A stretch of DNA of 64,000 nt from Pseudomonas batumici (GTDB lineage Bacteria; Pseudomonadota; Gammaproteobacteria; Pseudomonadales; Pseudomonadaceae), in contig NZ_JXDG01000018.1 of the NCBI RefSeq assembly GCF_000820515.1, positions 1 through 64,000 on the forward strand, written 5' to 3'. Shown in pieces: positions 25,832 through 34,157 of the stretch (position 1 is its first letter; every line of letters begins with the position of its first letter). The notes under the pieces are model-generated. The model made no database searches. It was not told the origin of the DNA and saw only the letters and a program-made list of their open reading frames with translations. The translations under genes were made by a program, and so were the position numbers.

Positions 25832-27010
25832 ATGAGCCCAGCTGAACCGGTCACCGGTCTGATTCTTTCCGGCGGGGGCGCGCGAGCGGCCTATCAGGTG
25901 GGTGTGCTGGCGGCGATTGCCGAACTGTTGCCGGCCGGGGCGGCCAATCCCTTTCCGGTGATAGTCGGGACTTCGGCGGGGGCGATCAATGCGGTCAGCC
26001 TGGCCAGTGGGGCGATGGACTTCAGCGCCGCCATCGAACGCCTGACCGCGTTCTGGCAGGGCTTTCGCAGCCACCTGGTGTTGCGCAGCGATTGGCCGGG
26101 GGTGATTCGCCAGGCCAGCCGCTTCGTCAGCCACAGCCTGCTGGGCATGGGCGCACAGGTGCCGGTGGCGCTGCTCGACAGTTCGCCCCTGCGCGACCTG
26201 CTGAATGACAAACTGCACCTGCCGGGTATCGACCACGCCATCGAGCAACAGCAGTTGCACGCCGTGGCGGTGACTGCTTTTGGCTATGAGTCCGGTCAGG
26301 CGGTGACCTTCTATCAGAGCAAGGGGGCCATCGACTCCTGGTTGCGCCATCGGCGGGTCGGCATGCCGACCCGGCTGACCGTCGAGCACTTGCTGGCCAG
26401 TTCGGCGATCCCGCTGCTGTTCGCTCCGGTCAAGCTCGGCCGGGAGTATTTCGGCGATGGGGCGGTGCGCCAGTCCGCGCCGATCAGCCCGGCGTTGCAC
26501 CTGGGGGCCACCCGGGTGTTGGTGGTGGGCGTCAGCGGCAACCCCCGGGGTGTCGACACCGACACCGAGCGCACCTATGTCGGGCAGCAGCCGAGCCTGG
26601 CACAGATCGGTGGGCATATGCTCAACAGTACCTTCATCGACAGCCTGGAAAGCGATATCGAGCTGTTGCAGCGCTTGAATCAGTTCAGCCGGCTGTTGCC
26701 GCCGCAACCGCGCAGCCTGGGCCTGGCGCCGGTGGATGTGCTGGTGATCGCGCCCAGTCAGCCGATCGATGAAATCGCCGCGCGACATCGGCATGAGTTG
26801 CCGGCGGCGTTGCGGTTTTTCCTGCGCGGGCCGGGTGCGACCCGGACCAGCGGTGCGGGGGTCTTGAGTTACCTGCTGTTCGAGGCGGCCTATTGCAGCG
26901 AGTTGATCGAGCTGGGGCGTCGCGATGCGATGGCCAAGCGCGAGGAGCTGTGCCGGTTTCTGGGGTTGCCGCAGGCTTCGCTGGTGTCGCAGGCGGCGTC
27001 GGTGCTTTAG
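25832..27010 (+). CDS. Patatin-like phospholipase
   Basis: 392 residues without a signal peptide. The glycine-rich oxyanion loop SGGGARAAYQVG (13-24), the nucleophile elbow GTSAG (Ser48) and the catalytic aspartate in FGDGA (Asp208) give an intact Ser-Asp dyad. It should be a lipid acyl hydrolase acting at the inner membrane or on host or recycled lipid. Follows the acyltransferase on the same strand after 62 bp and converges with the HAD gene 16 bp away. Confidence 0.88.
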   Translation: MSPAEPVTGLILSGGGARAAYQVGVLAAIAELLPAGAANPFPVIVGTSAGAINAVSLASGAMDFSAAIERLTAFWQGFRSHLVLRSDWPGVIRQASRFVSHSLLGMGAQVPVALLDSSPLRDLLNDKLHLPGIDHAIEQQQLHAVAVTAFGYESGQAVTFYQSKGAIDSWLRHRRVGMPTRLTVEHLLASSAIPLLFAPVKLGREYFGDGAVRQSAPISPALHLGATRVLVVGVSGNPRGVDTDTERTYVGQQPSLAQIGGHMLNSTFIDSLESDIELLQRLNQFSRLLPPQPRSLGLAPVDVLVIAPSQPIDEIAARHRHELPAALRFFLRGPGATRTSGAGVLSYLLFEAAYCSELIELGRRDAMAKREELCRFLGLPQASLVSQAASVL

Positions 27011-27026
27011 GCACCGGGCCTGTGCG

Positions 27027-27836
27027 TTACTGCGCCAGCAGGTGCGCCGCCAGGTAACGGGCCACCGACTCCTCGCTGCAACTGCCCAGGGCTTCATGCC
27101 CGGGCAGAGCCTGGAACACCTTGGCGTGCGCCGTACCCATCACCAGGCCCTTGCCGGTGCTCGAGAGCATTTCCACATCGTTCATGCCGTCGCCAAAGGC
27201 GATGCACTGGCTCAGCGGCACTTGCAGGAACTGCGCGAGTTTCTTCAGGGCATGACCCTTGGATACGCCGCTTGCCATCATTTCCAGGCACCAGGGCGAG
27301 GAAAAGGTGCTGTGCACCTGGGTGCCGAGCCGGCGCTTGAGCTGTTCATCGAGAACCACCAGGGCCTCGTGGTCCCGGTCCTTGTGGATAAAGAAGATCT
27401 TCTCCACCGCCTCGGTCGGGAATTCATCGGGGGCCAGCACCGTGGGACGGAACCCTTCGTGCCGGTTGAACGCCTCCAGCAGTTGGCCATCGGCGTTGGT
27501 GATCCAGCGGGACTGGCAATACAGGTTGGTCACCAGGTTCGGCTCGTGCCGGGTGGCATCCAGCAGGGCCCGCACCGCCTGCGGCGCCATGTACTCGCTG
27601 GCGTCCAGGCCCTTGCAGGCGCTGCTGATCCGCGCGCCGTTGGCGGTGATCAGGTGAACCGGCAAGTCATAGGGCCGCAGGATCGACTCGACGTCGGGTT
27701 GGCTGCGCCCGGTGGCGATGACCACCTGCTTGCCGGCGTCCAGCAGACGCTTGAGCACCCCGTGGGAATACTCGCCAATGCGGTCGTCCGGTAGCAGCAG
27801 GGTGCCGTCCAGGTCGGTGGCGATCAGGTGGTACAT
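27027..27836 (-). CDS. Cof-type HAD phosphatase, YigL-like
   Basis: 269 residues from the ATG at 27836, preceded by AAGGACTC. HAD motif I ATDLDGTLL (Asp8/Asp10), ATGRSQPD (motif II), GVSKGHAL with the motif III lysine, and IAFGDGMNDVEML (motif IV) mark subfamily IIB. The sequence follows E. coli YigL (pyridoxal-phosphate phosphatase) closely along its length, including LITANGARI and STFSSPWCLEMM. A role in sugar-phosphate or PLP dephosphorylation is inferred from that resemblance. Confidence 0.87.
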   Translation of the reverse strand: MYHLIATDLDGTLLLPDDRIGEYSHGVLKRLLDAGKQVVIATGRSQPDVESILRPYDLPVHLITANGARISSACKGLDASEYMAPQAVRALLDATRHEPNLVTNLYCQSRWITNADGQLLEAFNRHEGFRPTVLAPDEFPTEAVEKIFFIHKDRDHEALVVLDEQLKRRLGTQVHSTFSSPWCLEMMASGVSKGHALKKLAQFLQVPLSQCIAFGDGMNDVEMLSSTGKGLVMGTAHAKVFQALPGHEALGSCSEESVARYLAAHLLAQ

Positions 27837-27889
27837 GCTTGAGTCCTTGTCAGGCCTGTGGGTCTTGATATTCGAGAACACAGCACCAC

Positions 27890-27992
27890 CCTGTAGGAGC
27901 TGGCTTGTCGGGACGCCGCACCGCAGCGATGAGGCCCTCGAGCCCTGTGGTGCTCATACGGACGCCATCGCCAGCAAGCCGGCTCCTACAGG
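27890..27992. repeat. REP pair (REPIN), spacer family 2
   Basis: Arms CCTGTAGGAGCTGGCTTGTC and CCAGCAAGCCGGCTCCTACAGG enclose a spacer whose GAGGCCCTCGAGCC...ATACGGACGCC segment matches, in reverse complement, the spacers at 30750-30835 and 162-417. It lies between the HAD gene promoter side and the mlaA stop. Confidence 0.88.
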
Positions 27993-28017
27993 TTTCGCGG
28001 CGTTTCCAGGTCCGGGG

Positions 28018-28806
28018 TTATTCGGCGATCTGCAACTTGCGCGCCTCGGTGTACACGTAACGGACTTTCTCGTATTCGAACGGTGAGTTCAACTGGCCGT
28101 AGCGGAAGTTGGTGGTGTAGCGCTTGTCGATGGCCTCCAGCAGATAGATTTCCGGATGGTCAGAGCTGACCTGCGAGACGTTGAGGAAGTTGATCTGCGA
28201 TGCGGCGGCGAAGTCGAACACCAGCCCACCGGTATCGCGCAGGTTCGACGGACCGAAGAACGGCAGCACCAGATACGCCCCGCCCGGCACGCCATAGAAG
28301 CCCAGGGTCTGGCCGAAGTCCTCAGCCTGGCGCGGCAGGCCCATTTTGGTGGCCGGGTCCCACAGGCCGGCGATGCCGATGGTGGTGTTGAGCAGCAGGC
28401 GTCCGGTGGTGTCCAGTGCCCGCTTGCCCTTGAACTGGAGCAGGCTGTTGAGCAGGTTGGTGACATCCCCCAGGTTACTGAAGAAGTGGCTCACGCCCTC
28501 GCGCAGGAAGGTCGGCGTCACGTAGCGGTAGCCATCGACCGCCGGCAGGAACACCCATTCGTCGAAACGGTAGTTGAAGTGGTAGACCCGGCGGTTCCAG
28601 GACTCCAGCGGGTCGTAGACGCTCAGGGCGTTGAGGGTCGAACGTTCGAATTCACGCTGGTCCAGGCCCGGATTGAATTTGAGCCGTTTCAACGGTTCGG
28701 TGAAACCGTCCGGGTCCGGCACCACGGGATCGTGCGCCTTGCTGTTGTCGGCCAGGGCAGGGGCTGCGCAGAACAACGCCGCGAGCAGCAGGAGAGATTT
28801 AGCCAC
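28018..28806 (-). CDS. MlaA/VacJ-family protein without a lipobox
   Basis: 262 residues from the GTG at 28806, which overlaps the upstream hydrolase stop by 8 bp and has GGAG at the right distance. The MlaA family core is clear: DPLESWNRRVYHFNYRFDEWV, TNLLNSLLQ, RLLLNTTIGIAGLWDPATKMGL, EDFGQTLGFYGVPGGAYLVLPFFGPSNLRD. The signal peptide reads LLLLAALFCAAPALADN: the only Cys follows Phe, a poor lipobox, and ALA-D suits signal peptidase I. Canonical MlaA is an outer-membrane lipoprotein that returns phospholipid from the outer leaflet. This may be a second, soluble paralogue. Confidence 0.87.
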   Translation of the reverse strand: MAKSLLLLAALFCAAPALADNSKAHDPVVPDPDGFTEPLKRLKFNPGLDQREFERSTLNALSVYDPLESWNRRVYHFNYRFDEWVFLPAVDGYRYVTPTFLREGVSHFFSNLGDVTNLLNSLLQFKGKRALDTTGRLLLNTTIGIAGLWDPATKMGLPRQAEDFGQTLGFYGVPGGAYLVLPFFGPSNLRDTGGLVFDFAAASQINFLNVSQVSSDHPEIYLLEAIDKRYTTNFRYGQLNSPFEYEKVRYVYTEARKLQIAE

Positions 28807-30097
28807 GGAAGAACTCCAGCATGGCGTCGGCGTTGACGCGGTAATTGAGGTTGCCGCAGTGGCCGCCATGGGGGTAGACCGTCAGACGATCGCCAAAGGT
28901 GCGGCGCAGGAAGCCCAGGTCGCCGGGGCCGAGGATCACGTCGTCGGCGTTGTGCATCACGGCGATTTTCCGGCTGTCGTGCAGGTAGTCCTTGAGGGCG
29001 TAGAGGCTGACCTGGTCGATCAGTTGCAAGATGCTGCCGCCGTCGGTGCGGGCGCGCCACATCGGGATCACCTGTTCGGTCAGGTAGCAGTCGAAATCGC
29101 ATTGCAGGGCGCGCTTGAGCATGGGCGTGAGGCTGGTGCCTTCGGTGATCGGATATTTCGGCGGGGTGATCAGGCCGCGGCGGTTGATCAGGTCCGAGGT
29201 GAAGGCAATGTCCGCCGCCGAAAAGCGGAAGGTGGTGCCGATCAGCATGGCCATCTGTTCGTTGCTCAGGTGTTGCCGGGACTGCTGGAAGTCGTAGAGC
29301 AGGGCGTCGTTGAGGTCGATGTAGCCCTTTTTCTGGAAGTAGCGGGTCAGCTTGCCGAGCACCAGCTCATAGAAGGTGGTGGTGTTGGTGACACCCTTGA
29401 CTTCGGTCTGGACCAGCTTGTCCAGGTTGGTGACCGAGGTGTAGAGGTTGACCGGCGGATTGAGCAGCAGGACTTTCTTGAAGTTGAAGCTGCGCCGGGT
29501 TTCATCCAGTTTGCTGACGAAGGCCGCGTCCAGGGCACCGAGGCTGTAGCCGCTGAGATAGAAGTCGGTGATCGGCAGGTTCGGCTGCTGGGCGCGCACG
29601 GCCTGCATGACCCGGTACAGGTCTTCCGCATCCTCCTTGCTGACGCCGGGGGTGGCGAAGCGCGAGGCGGCGCTCATGAAGTCGAAGCTGGTGGGCGACG
29701 ACAACTGCACGACGTGGTAGCCGGCCTGGTAGTAGAGCTTCTTCAGGTATTCGTTGATGCTGCTGTCGTAGCGCGCGCCGGTGCCGGAGATCAGGAAGAT
29801 CAGCGGGGCGGGGTGATCCTGTCGGGCCAGGCGGTAGGTGAGCTTCTTCACCGCCCAGAAATTGTCCGGGAGGATGAAGTCGCGTTCCGGGCGCAGTTTG
29901 AGGCTGTAGTCCGCTTGCCGGATGCTGTCGTCGTCGGGCAGTGTCGGTCGCAGGTTCGGCGGCGTGGTGGCGATGGTCGCTTCGAACGGGTTGGTCAACG
30001 GGTAGCCATAGCTGGCAGCGTCGACATCGACGGCCAGGGCGGACGCGCTCAGGATGAGACCGCCGAGAAAGGCGGCGACGCGCAGAGAAAGGAGCAT
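28799..30097 (-). CDS. Secreted alpha/beta hydrolase upstream of mlaA-like gene
   Basis: 432 residues with a signal peptide ending near ASALAVD. The alpha/beta-hydrolase pattern is visible: FLISGTGARYDS (oxyanion loop), GYSLG nucleophile elbow (Ser185), HNADDVIL (acid) and PHGGHCGNL (His) near the C-terminus. It is sometimes annotated as a kinase by error; I see no kinase motif. It is overlapped by the MlaA-like gene, so the pair probably acts together on envelope lipid, for example as a lipase or lysophospholipase. That joint role is inference. Confidence 0.82.
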   Translation of the reverse strand: MLLSLRVAAFLGGLILSASALAVDVDAASYGYPLTNPFEATIATTPPNLRPTLPDDDSIRQADYSLKLRPERDFILPDNFWAVKKLTYRLARQDHPAPLIFLISGTGARYDSSINEYLKKLYYQAGYHVVQLSSPTSFDFMSAASRFATPGVSKEDAEDLYRVMQAVRAQQPNLPITDFYLSGYSLGALDAAFVSKLDETRRSFNFKKVLLLNPPVNLYTSVTNLDKLVQTEVKGVTNTTTFYELVLGKLTRYFQKKGYIDLNDALLYDFQQSRQHLSNEQMAMLIGTTFRFSAADIAFTSDLINRRGLITPPKYPITEGTSLTPMLKRALQCDFDCYLTEQVIPMWRARTDGGSILQLIDQVSLYALKDYLHDSRKIAVMHNADDVILGPGDLGFLRRTFGDRLTVYPHGGHCGNLNYRVNADAMLEFFRG

Positions 30098-30333
30098 GAC
30101 TACATCCCTTTGAAGGAAAATGCTGAATGAGTACCGCAGGTTATGACCACCGGGCTACTGCTGAAGTGCCATGTCCCGACGCTAAAAAAGCATTTTAGAC
30201 AGGGGCACCATGGATAATTCCCGCGCAACGATACACTTTGCCGCAGTTTGCCGGACAGTTATGTGTTGCGGGAGCTTGCATAGGCGATTCTGGCGATTAT
30301 GCTGGGCGCCGTTTTCGCTTATCGGAGTTGTCC

Positions 30334-30693
30334 ATGTCTCGCCGTTTGCCGCTGGTCCTGCTGCTTATTGTCCTGCCGTTGTGGCTGGCCGCCAGTTATG
30401 GCGTGCGTTATGGGTTGATGGAGGACGGCCAGTGGGTCGGGGTGTGCGTGGATGAGGCGCTGCGCTGGCAGTGCCAGGCGCGTTCCAACCTGGGCTGGTT
30501 GATCCACTTCGAGGCGCTGGGCTGGACGGCACTGGGCGCGGCAGTGTTGGCTTTTGTGGCACCGGGTCGCTTGGGGCGAGGGTTGGCGGTGCTGGCGCTG
30601 CTGGCCGGGTTTCCGGCGCTGGCGTTGTACAACACCAGCCTCGCGGTATTTGCGCTGGTGATTGCGGGGTTGCGGTTGGTGCGATCGGCCTGA
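30334..30693 (+). CDS. Small inner-membrane protein, unknown
   Basis: 119 residues from the ATG at 30334 (TCGGAG ribosome-binding site). Three to four hydrophobic segments: about 5-22, 56-75, 80-98 and 98-115, with a short periplasmic loop carrying two cysteines (GVCVDEALRWQCQ) that could form a disulfide. I do not recognise the family. It is divergent from the alpha/beta hydrolase gene across a 236-bp gap in which I see no other gene. Confidence 0.7.
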   Translation: MSRRLPLVLLLIVLPLWLAASYGVRYGLMEDGQWVGVCVDEALRWQCQARSNLGWLIHFEALGWTALGAAVLAFVAPGRLGRGLAVLALLAGFPALALYNTSLAVFALVIAGLRLVRSA

Positions 30694-30749
30694 TGGGGCT
30701 ATAGCTGCGGTCTCGACCCTGAACTCACCACTACGGCCTGCGCGGTCAA

Positions 30750-30835
30750 TTGTGGGAGCCGGCTTGCCGGCGATAGCGTCCGTATGAACGGTGCAAGGCT
30801 TGAGGGCCTCATCGCCAGCAAGCCGGCTCCCACAA
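30750..30835. repeat. REP pair (REPIN), spacer family 2
   Basis: TTGTGGGAGCCGGCTTGCCG and CCAGCAAGCCGGCTCCCACAA are inverted arms around a spacer with GCGTCCGTATGA and AAGGCTTGAGGGCCTCATCG. It separates the converging small membrane protein and GH17 genes. Confidence 0.9.
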
Positions 30836-30844
30836 GGTGGTGTT

Positions 30845-32437
30845 TCAGCGCGAAATAGCGTCGAGCCCGGAAGCAAGATCTACCTGTAGTTTACCCACCC
30901 GCACGCTGCGCCACAGCGCCGCAACCATCATCACGCTGACCAGCGCCCAGCCCCAGGCCTGCAGGTTTTCCAGGCCTTCACGGTACAGTTGCGGGGCAAT
31001 CCCGGCCCCGATGATCAGTGCCAGCAGGCCGATCTCCCGACGCGGACCCGCTACCGGACGCACCAGGAACACCAACGCCGGCAACAGCAAGGCCGCGCTA
31101 GGAAAGCTGCGGTAGCGCGGATCGAACACCAGCTCCAGCATCATCACCGCGGCGGCAAAGCCGGCGCCTGCCAGCAGCCAGCCGGCGCGTTGCTCCAACC
31201 CTTTGAACAGCCCGGCACGCCAGCCGGCCTGGCTACCGAGGGCCAGCGCCGCATGCGCCAGTACCAGCAGGTTCAATACCAGCAGCAAGCCGGCCCAGAT
31301 CCATTCGCCGGTAAACCGGCTGGTGACCCGCGCCAGCTCGCCCCAGGCGCCAATGGAACAGCCCGCCAACGCCCCGAGCAACGGTAACAGCAGCGCCGCC
31401 CGCGTGTTGCGTACGCGCCCGGCGAGCAGCAGTGTGCCGAGGAAGATCAGCCCACCCAACCCCAGCCACTGTGGCCAGTACGGCAGGTTCGAGACGGGAC
31501 CGGCCAACACGCCCTTGTCCTGGCGATCGGCATCGAACAGGCCCCAGTAGCCGCCGACGGCGCCCTCGCTACCGCGTTTCCACGGCTGGTCGAAGGCCTC
31601 GATCAGGTTGTAGTGCCAGCCGTTCTGCTCGGCCAGGGCGGCGAAGCCGCGAATGAACTTGGCTTCGTTGACCCGGCTCGGCAGCGCGGTTTCGCGCTGG
31701 CGGCCTTCGCTCGGCCAGCCGGTTTCGCCGATCAGGATGTCCTTGGGCGCGAACTGCTTGCCGAACACCTCGCGCACCTGGGCGACATGATCAAGGGCGC
31801 GGTCGATGCCGGAGGGATCGTTTTCCCAGTACGGCAGCAGGTGAATGGTCAGGAAGTCCACGGCGGGGGCGACCTGCGGATGTTCGAGCCAGAACACCCA
31901 GACGTCGGCATAGGTCACCGGCTGCTGCACATGGGCCTTGACCTTGTGGATCAACTTGACCAGTTGATCGCCGGTGACCTCCTTGCGCAGCAGCGCTTCA
32001 TTGCCGACGATCACCGCGCTGACCACATCGGCGTTGGCGTTGGCCGAAGCGATCAGGGCGTCGACCTCCTTCTCGGTGGCCAGCGGGTCGCTGCTGACCC
32101 AGGCACCGATCATCATTTTCAGACCGTGCTTGCGCGCCAGTTCCGGCAGCGCTTCGAGGCCGGTCATGGAGTAGGTGCGAATGCACTCGAAGCGCGTTGC
32201 CAGCAGGGCCAGGTCGGCGTCCATGCGTTCCAGGCGCGGGGTGAACGGCTGGTCGAAGGGCGATTGGTCCTTGTCGAACGGGGTATAGGAGGCACATTGC
32301 AGCTTGTGGGTCGGTGTCGCCGCATCGGGCAGGATCACCGGCTGGCCGAGGCCATACCAGAAGCCGCCGAGAGCCAGGAGGCCGAGCAGGCAGGCGAACA
32401 AATAAGCGAGGATCGGGAAGCGGACAGTGGCGGACAT
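30845..32437 (-). CDS. GH17 membrane beta-1,3-glucan-active enzyme
   Basis: 530 residues from the ATG at 32437. One N-terminal membrane segment (about 8-30), then a GH17 catalytic domain (about 45-310) with acid/base VGNEALLR (Glu147) and nucleophile IGETGWPSEG (Glu238), then about eight hydrophobic segments. The catalytic domain should face the periplasm. Pseudomonad GH17 proteins of this kind include transglycosylases that elongate or branch beta-1,3-glucan. NdvB-type proteins fuse such a domain to a GT2 synthase, which is absent here. A role in periplasmic glucan remodelling is inferred. Confidence 0.82.
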   Translation of the reverse strand: MSATVRFPILAYLFACLLGLLALGGFWYGLGQPVILPDAATPTHKLQCASYTPFDKDQSPFDQPFTPRLERMDADLALLATRFECIRTYSMTGLEALPELARKHGLKMMIGAWVSSDPLATEKEVDALIASANANADVVSAVIVGNEALLRKEVTGDQLVKLIHKVKAHVQQPVTYADVWVFWLEHPQVAPAVDFLTIHLLPYWENDPSGIDRALDHVAQVREVFGKQFAPKDILIGETGWPSEGRQRETALPSRVNEAKFIRGFAALAEQNGWHYNLIEAFDQPWKRGSEGAVGGYWGLFDADRQDKGVLAGPVSNLPYWPQWLGLGGLIFLGTLLLAGRVRNTRAALLLPLLGALAGCSIGAWGELARVTSRFTGEWIWAGLLLVLNLLVLAHAALALGSQAGWRAGLFKGLEQRAGWLLAGAGFAAAVMMLELVFDPRYRSFPSAALLLPALVFLVRPVAGPRREIGLLALIIGAGIAPQLYREGLENLQAWGWALVSVMMVAALWRSVRVGKLQVDLASGLDAISR

Positions 32438-32768
32438 GGTCGGGCCGTATGGGAACAAAGCCGCGCATATTACCCGGATTTCCCCAGGCTGTCGGGCCGC
32501 GCAGTGTTTTGTCATGCAAAGTTCGGGCGCAACAAATGAGGGGCATTCTCAGGCCCCCCGATTACTGGCGTTCTGATGTCGTTTCTCGCTGCCTTGAGGT
32601 CGCTGTCAGAGCAGGTCGATGGGTGAGTCAGGTTGATGATCAGGGCGTCAGTACTCCGCTGATGATCGAACGGGTTTGGCGATGAGGCGTGATGGGGGCG
32701 CTGTGCACCATAACAATACGTTGACGTCGCCCGGCAGTCGTCGGGTGCAGCATTTCGGGGAAGTAACG
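32438..32768. other. 331-bp divergent gap, GH17 / glycine-betaine binding gene
   Basis: No gene is apparent. A small hairpin (GGGGC / GCCCC, 32540-32557) lies near the GH17 side, and TTGACG occurs at 32721-32726 near the binding-protein side without a convincing -10. Promoters for both genes must lie here, but I cannot place them firmly. Confidence 0.4.
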
Positions 32769-33617
32769 ATGAAGATGCGACGACTCTTAGGCGCCGGTGC
32801 CGTTCTGGCACTTGCGATCGGCTCCACCCAGGTGAGTGCCGCGGCCAAGGAAGTGACCATCGGTTATGTCGATGGCTGGTCCGACAGCGTTGCCACCACC
32901 AACGTGGCGGCCGAGGTGATCAAGCAGAAGTTGGGTTACGACGTGAAGCTGCAGGCCGTGGCGACCGGGATCATGTGGCAGGGCGTTGCCACCGGCAAGC
33001 TCGATGCCATGCTCTCGGCCTGGCTGCCGGTGACCCACGGCGAGTACTGGGCCAAGAACAAGGACAAGGTGGTCGACTACGGTCCCAACTTCAAGGATGC
33101 CAAGATCGGCCTGATCGTGCCTGAGTATGTCCAGGCCAAATCCGTCGCCGATCTGAAAACCGACACCACCTTCAAGAACAAGATCGTCGGCATCGATGCG
33201 GGCTCGGGCGTGATGCTCAAGACCGATCAGGCGATCAAGGACTATGGCCTGGACTACAAACTGCAAGCCAGTTCGGGCGCGGCGATGATCGCCGAACTGA
33301 CCCGTGCCGAAGAGAAGAAAGAATCCATTGCCGTGACCGGTTGGGTGCCGCACTGGATGTTCGCCAAGTGGAAACTGCGCTTCCTGGAAGACCCGAAAGG
33401 CGTCTACGGCGCGGCCGAGACCGTCAACAGCATCGGCAGCAAGGAGCTGGCGACGAAGGCGCCGGAAGTGGCGGCGTTCCTGAAGAAGTTCCAGTGGGCG
33501 TCCAAGGATGAGATCGGCGAAGTCATGCTGGCCATCCAGGACGGCGCCAAGCCGGATGCCGCGGCCAAGGACTGGGTTGCCAAGCACCCGGACCGCGTAG
33601 CCGAGTGGACCAAGTAA
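32769..33617 (+). CDS. betX: Glycine-betaine ABC binding protein, BetX-like
   Basis: 282 residues from the ATG at 32769; a second ATG two codons on is equally possible. Signal peptide ends near QVSAAAKE. The OpuAC/ProX-type ligand-binding fold is recognisable: IGYVDGWSDSVATTNVAAEVI, MLSAWLPVTHGEYW, GIDAGSGVMLKTDQAI and VTGWVPHWMFAKW, whose tryptophans form the aromatic cage for quaternary amines. It has no permease or ATPase beside it. P. aeruginosa BetX (PA3236, recalled) is likewise an orphan binding protein next to yjcH-actP and feeds a permease encoded elsewhere. Confidence 0.83.
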   Translation: MKMRRLLGAGAVLALAIGSTQVSAAAKEVTIGYVDGWSDSVATTNVAAEVIKQKLGYDVKLQAVATGIMWQGVATGKLDAMLSAWLPVTHGEYWAKNKDKVVDYGPNFKDAKIGLIVPEYVQAKSVADLKTDTTFKNKIVGIDAGSGVMLKTDQAIKDYGLDYKLQASSGAAMIAELTRAEEKKESIAVTGWVPHWMFAKWKLRFLEDPKGVYGAAETVNSIGSKELATKAPEVAAFLKKFQWASKDEIGEVMLAIQDGAKPDAAAKDWVAKHPDRVAEWTK

Positions 33618-33641
33618 CCCTCCCACCGCTGTAATACCCTG

Positions 33642-33677
33642 AAAAGGCCGCATGACATCGTGTCATGCGGCCTTTTT
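33642..33677 (+). terminator. Terminator after betX
   Basis: AAAAGGCCGCATGACA pairs perfectly with TGTCATGCGGCCTTTT across a TCG loop and ends in a T run, 24 bp after the stop codon. Confidence 0.92.
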
Positions 33678-33845
33678 GCGTCTGGCACCCAGGCGCTGCG
33701 GCTGCTCCTGCAGGAGGAGGGTTTATTCGGCCAAAAACTGGCGAAAAGGTAATGTCGTTCTAATACTAAGGTCGTCTGGAATCCGTTCGATAGCCGCCTA
33801 AAGTGGAATACGTTCCAACTCATCTGTGCTGCGAGGATAAAAACA

Positions 33846-34157
33846 ATGAACGACAGCATTTACCTCTCGATTCAAAACAGCCCCCGCTTCAAGGAGCTGG
33901 TCAGGAAACGGGAGCGCTTCGCCTGGATACTCTCGGCGATCATGCTCGGGCTTTACTCGGCTTTCATTCTGCTGATCGCCTATGGGCCACAGATCCTGGG
34001 CGCGAAAATCAGCCCTGGCTCTTCCATTACCTGGGGCATCCCGTTGGGTGTCGGATTGATCGTCTCGGCGTTCGTCCTGACGGCCATCTATGTGCGTCGC
34101 GCCAATGGCGAATTCGACGACCTGAACAACGAGATTCTCAAGGAGGCCCGGCAATGA
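33846..34157 (+). CDS. yjcH: DUF485 membrane protein YjcH
   Basis: 103 residues. The DUF485 pattern is clear: N-terminal [16 protein letters not shown] and two membrane helices (about 27-47 and 60-82), ending in a charged tail. It is the constant partner of the acetate permease ActP; its stop codon overlaps the actP start (ATGA). In Pseudomonas these genes are induced by acetate through a sensor-regulator pair (MxtR/ErdR, CrbSR), which is not encoded here. Confidence 0.92.
   Translation: MNDSIYLSIQNSPRFKELVRKRERFAWILSAIMLGLYSAFILLIAYGPQILGAKISPGSSITWGIPLGVGLIVSAFVLTAIYVRRANGEFDDLNNEILKEARQ

Noticed and set aside
33678..33845. Sigma-54 promoter upstream of yjcH
   Set aside because: A TGGCAC is present near 33684, but no TTGC follows at the required spacing.
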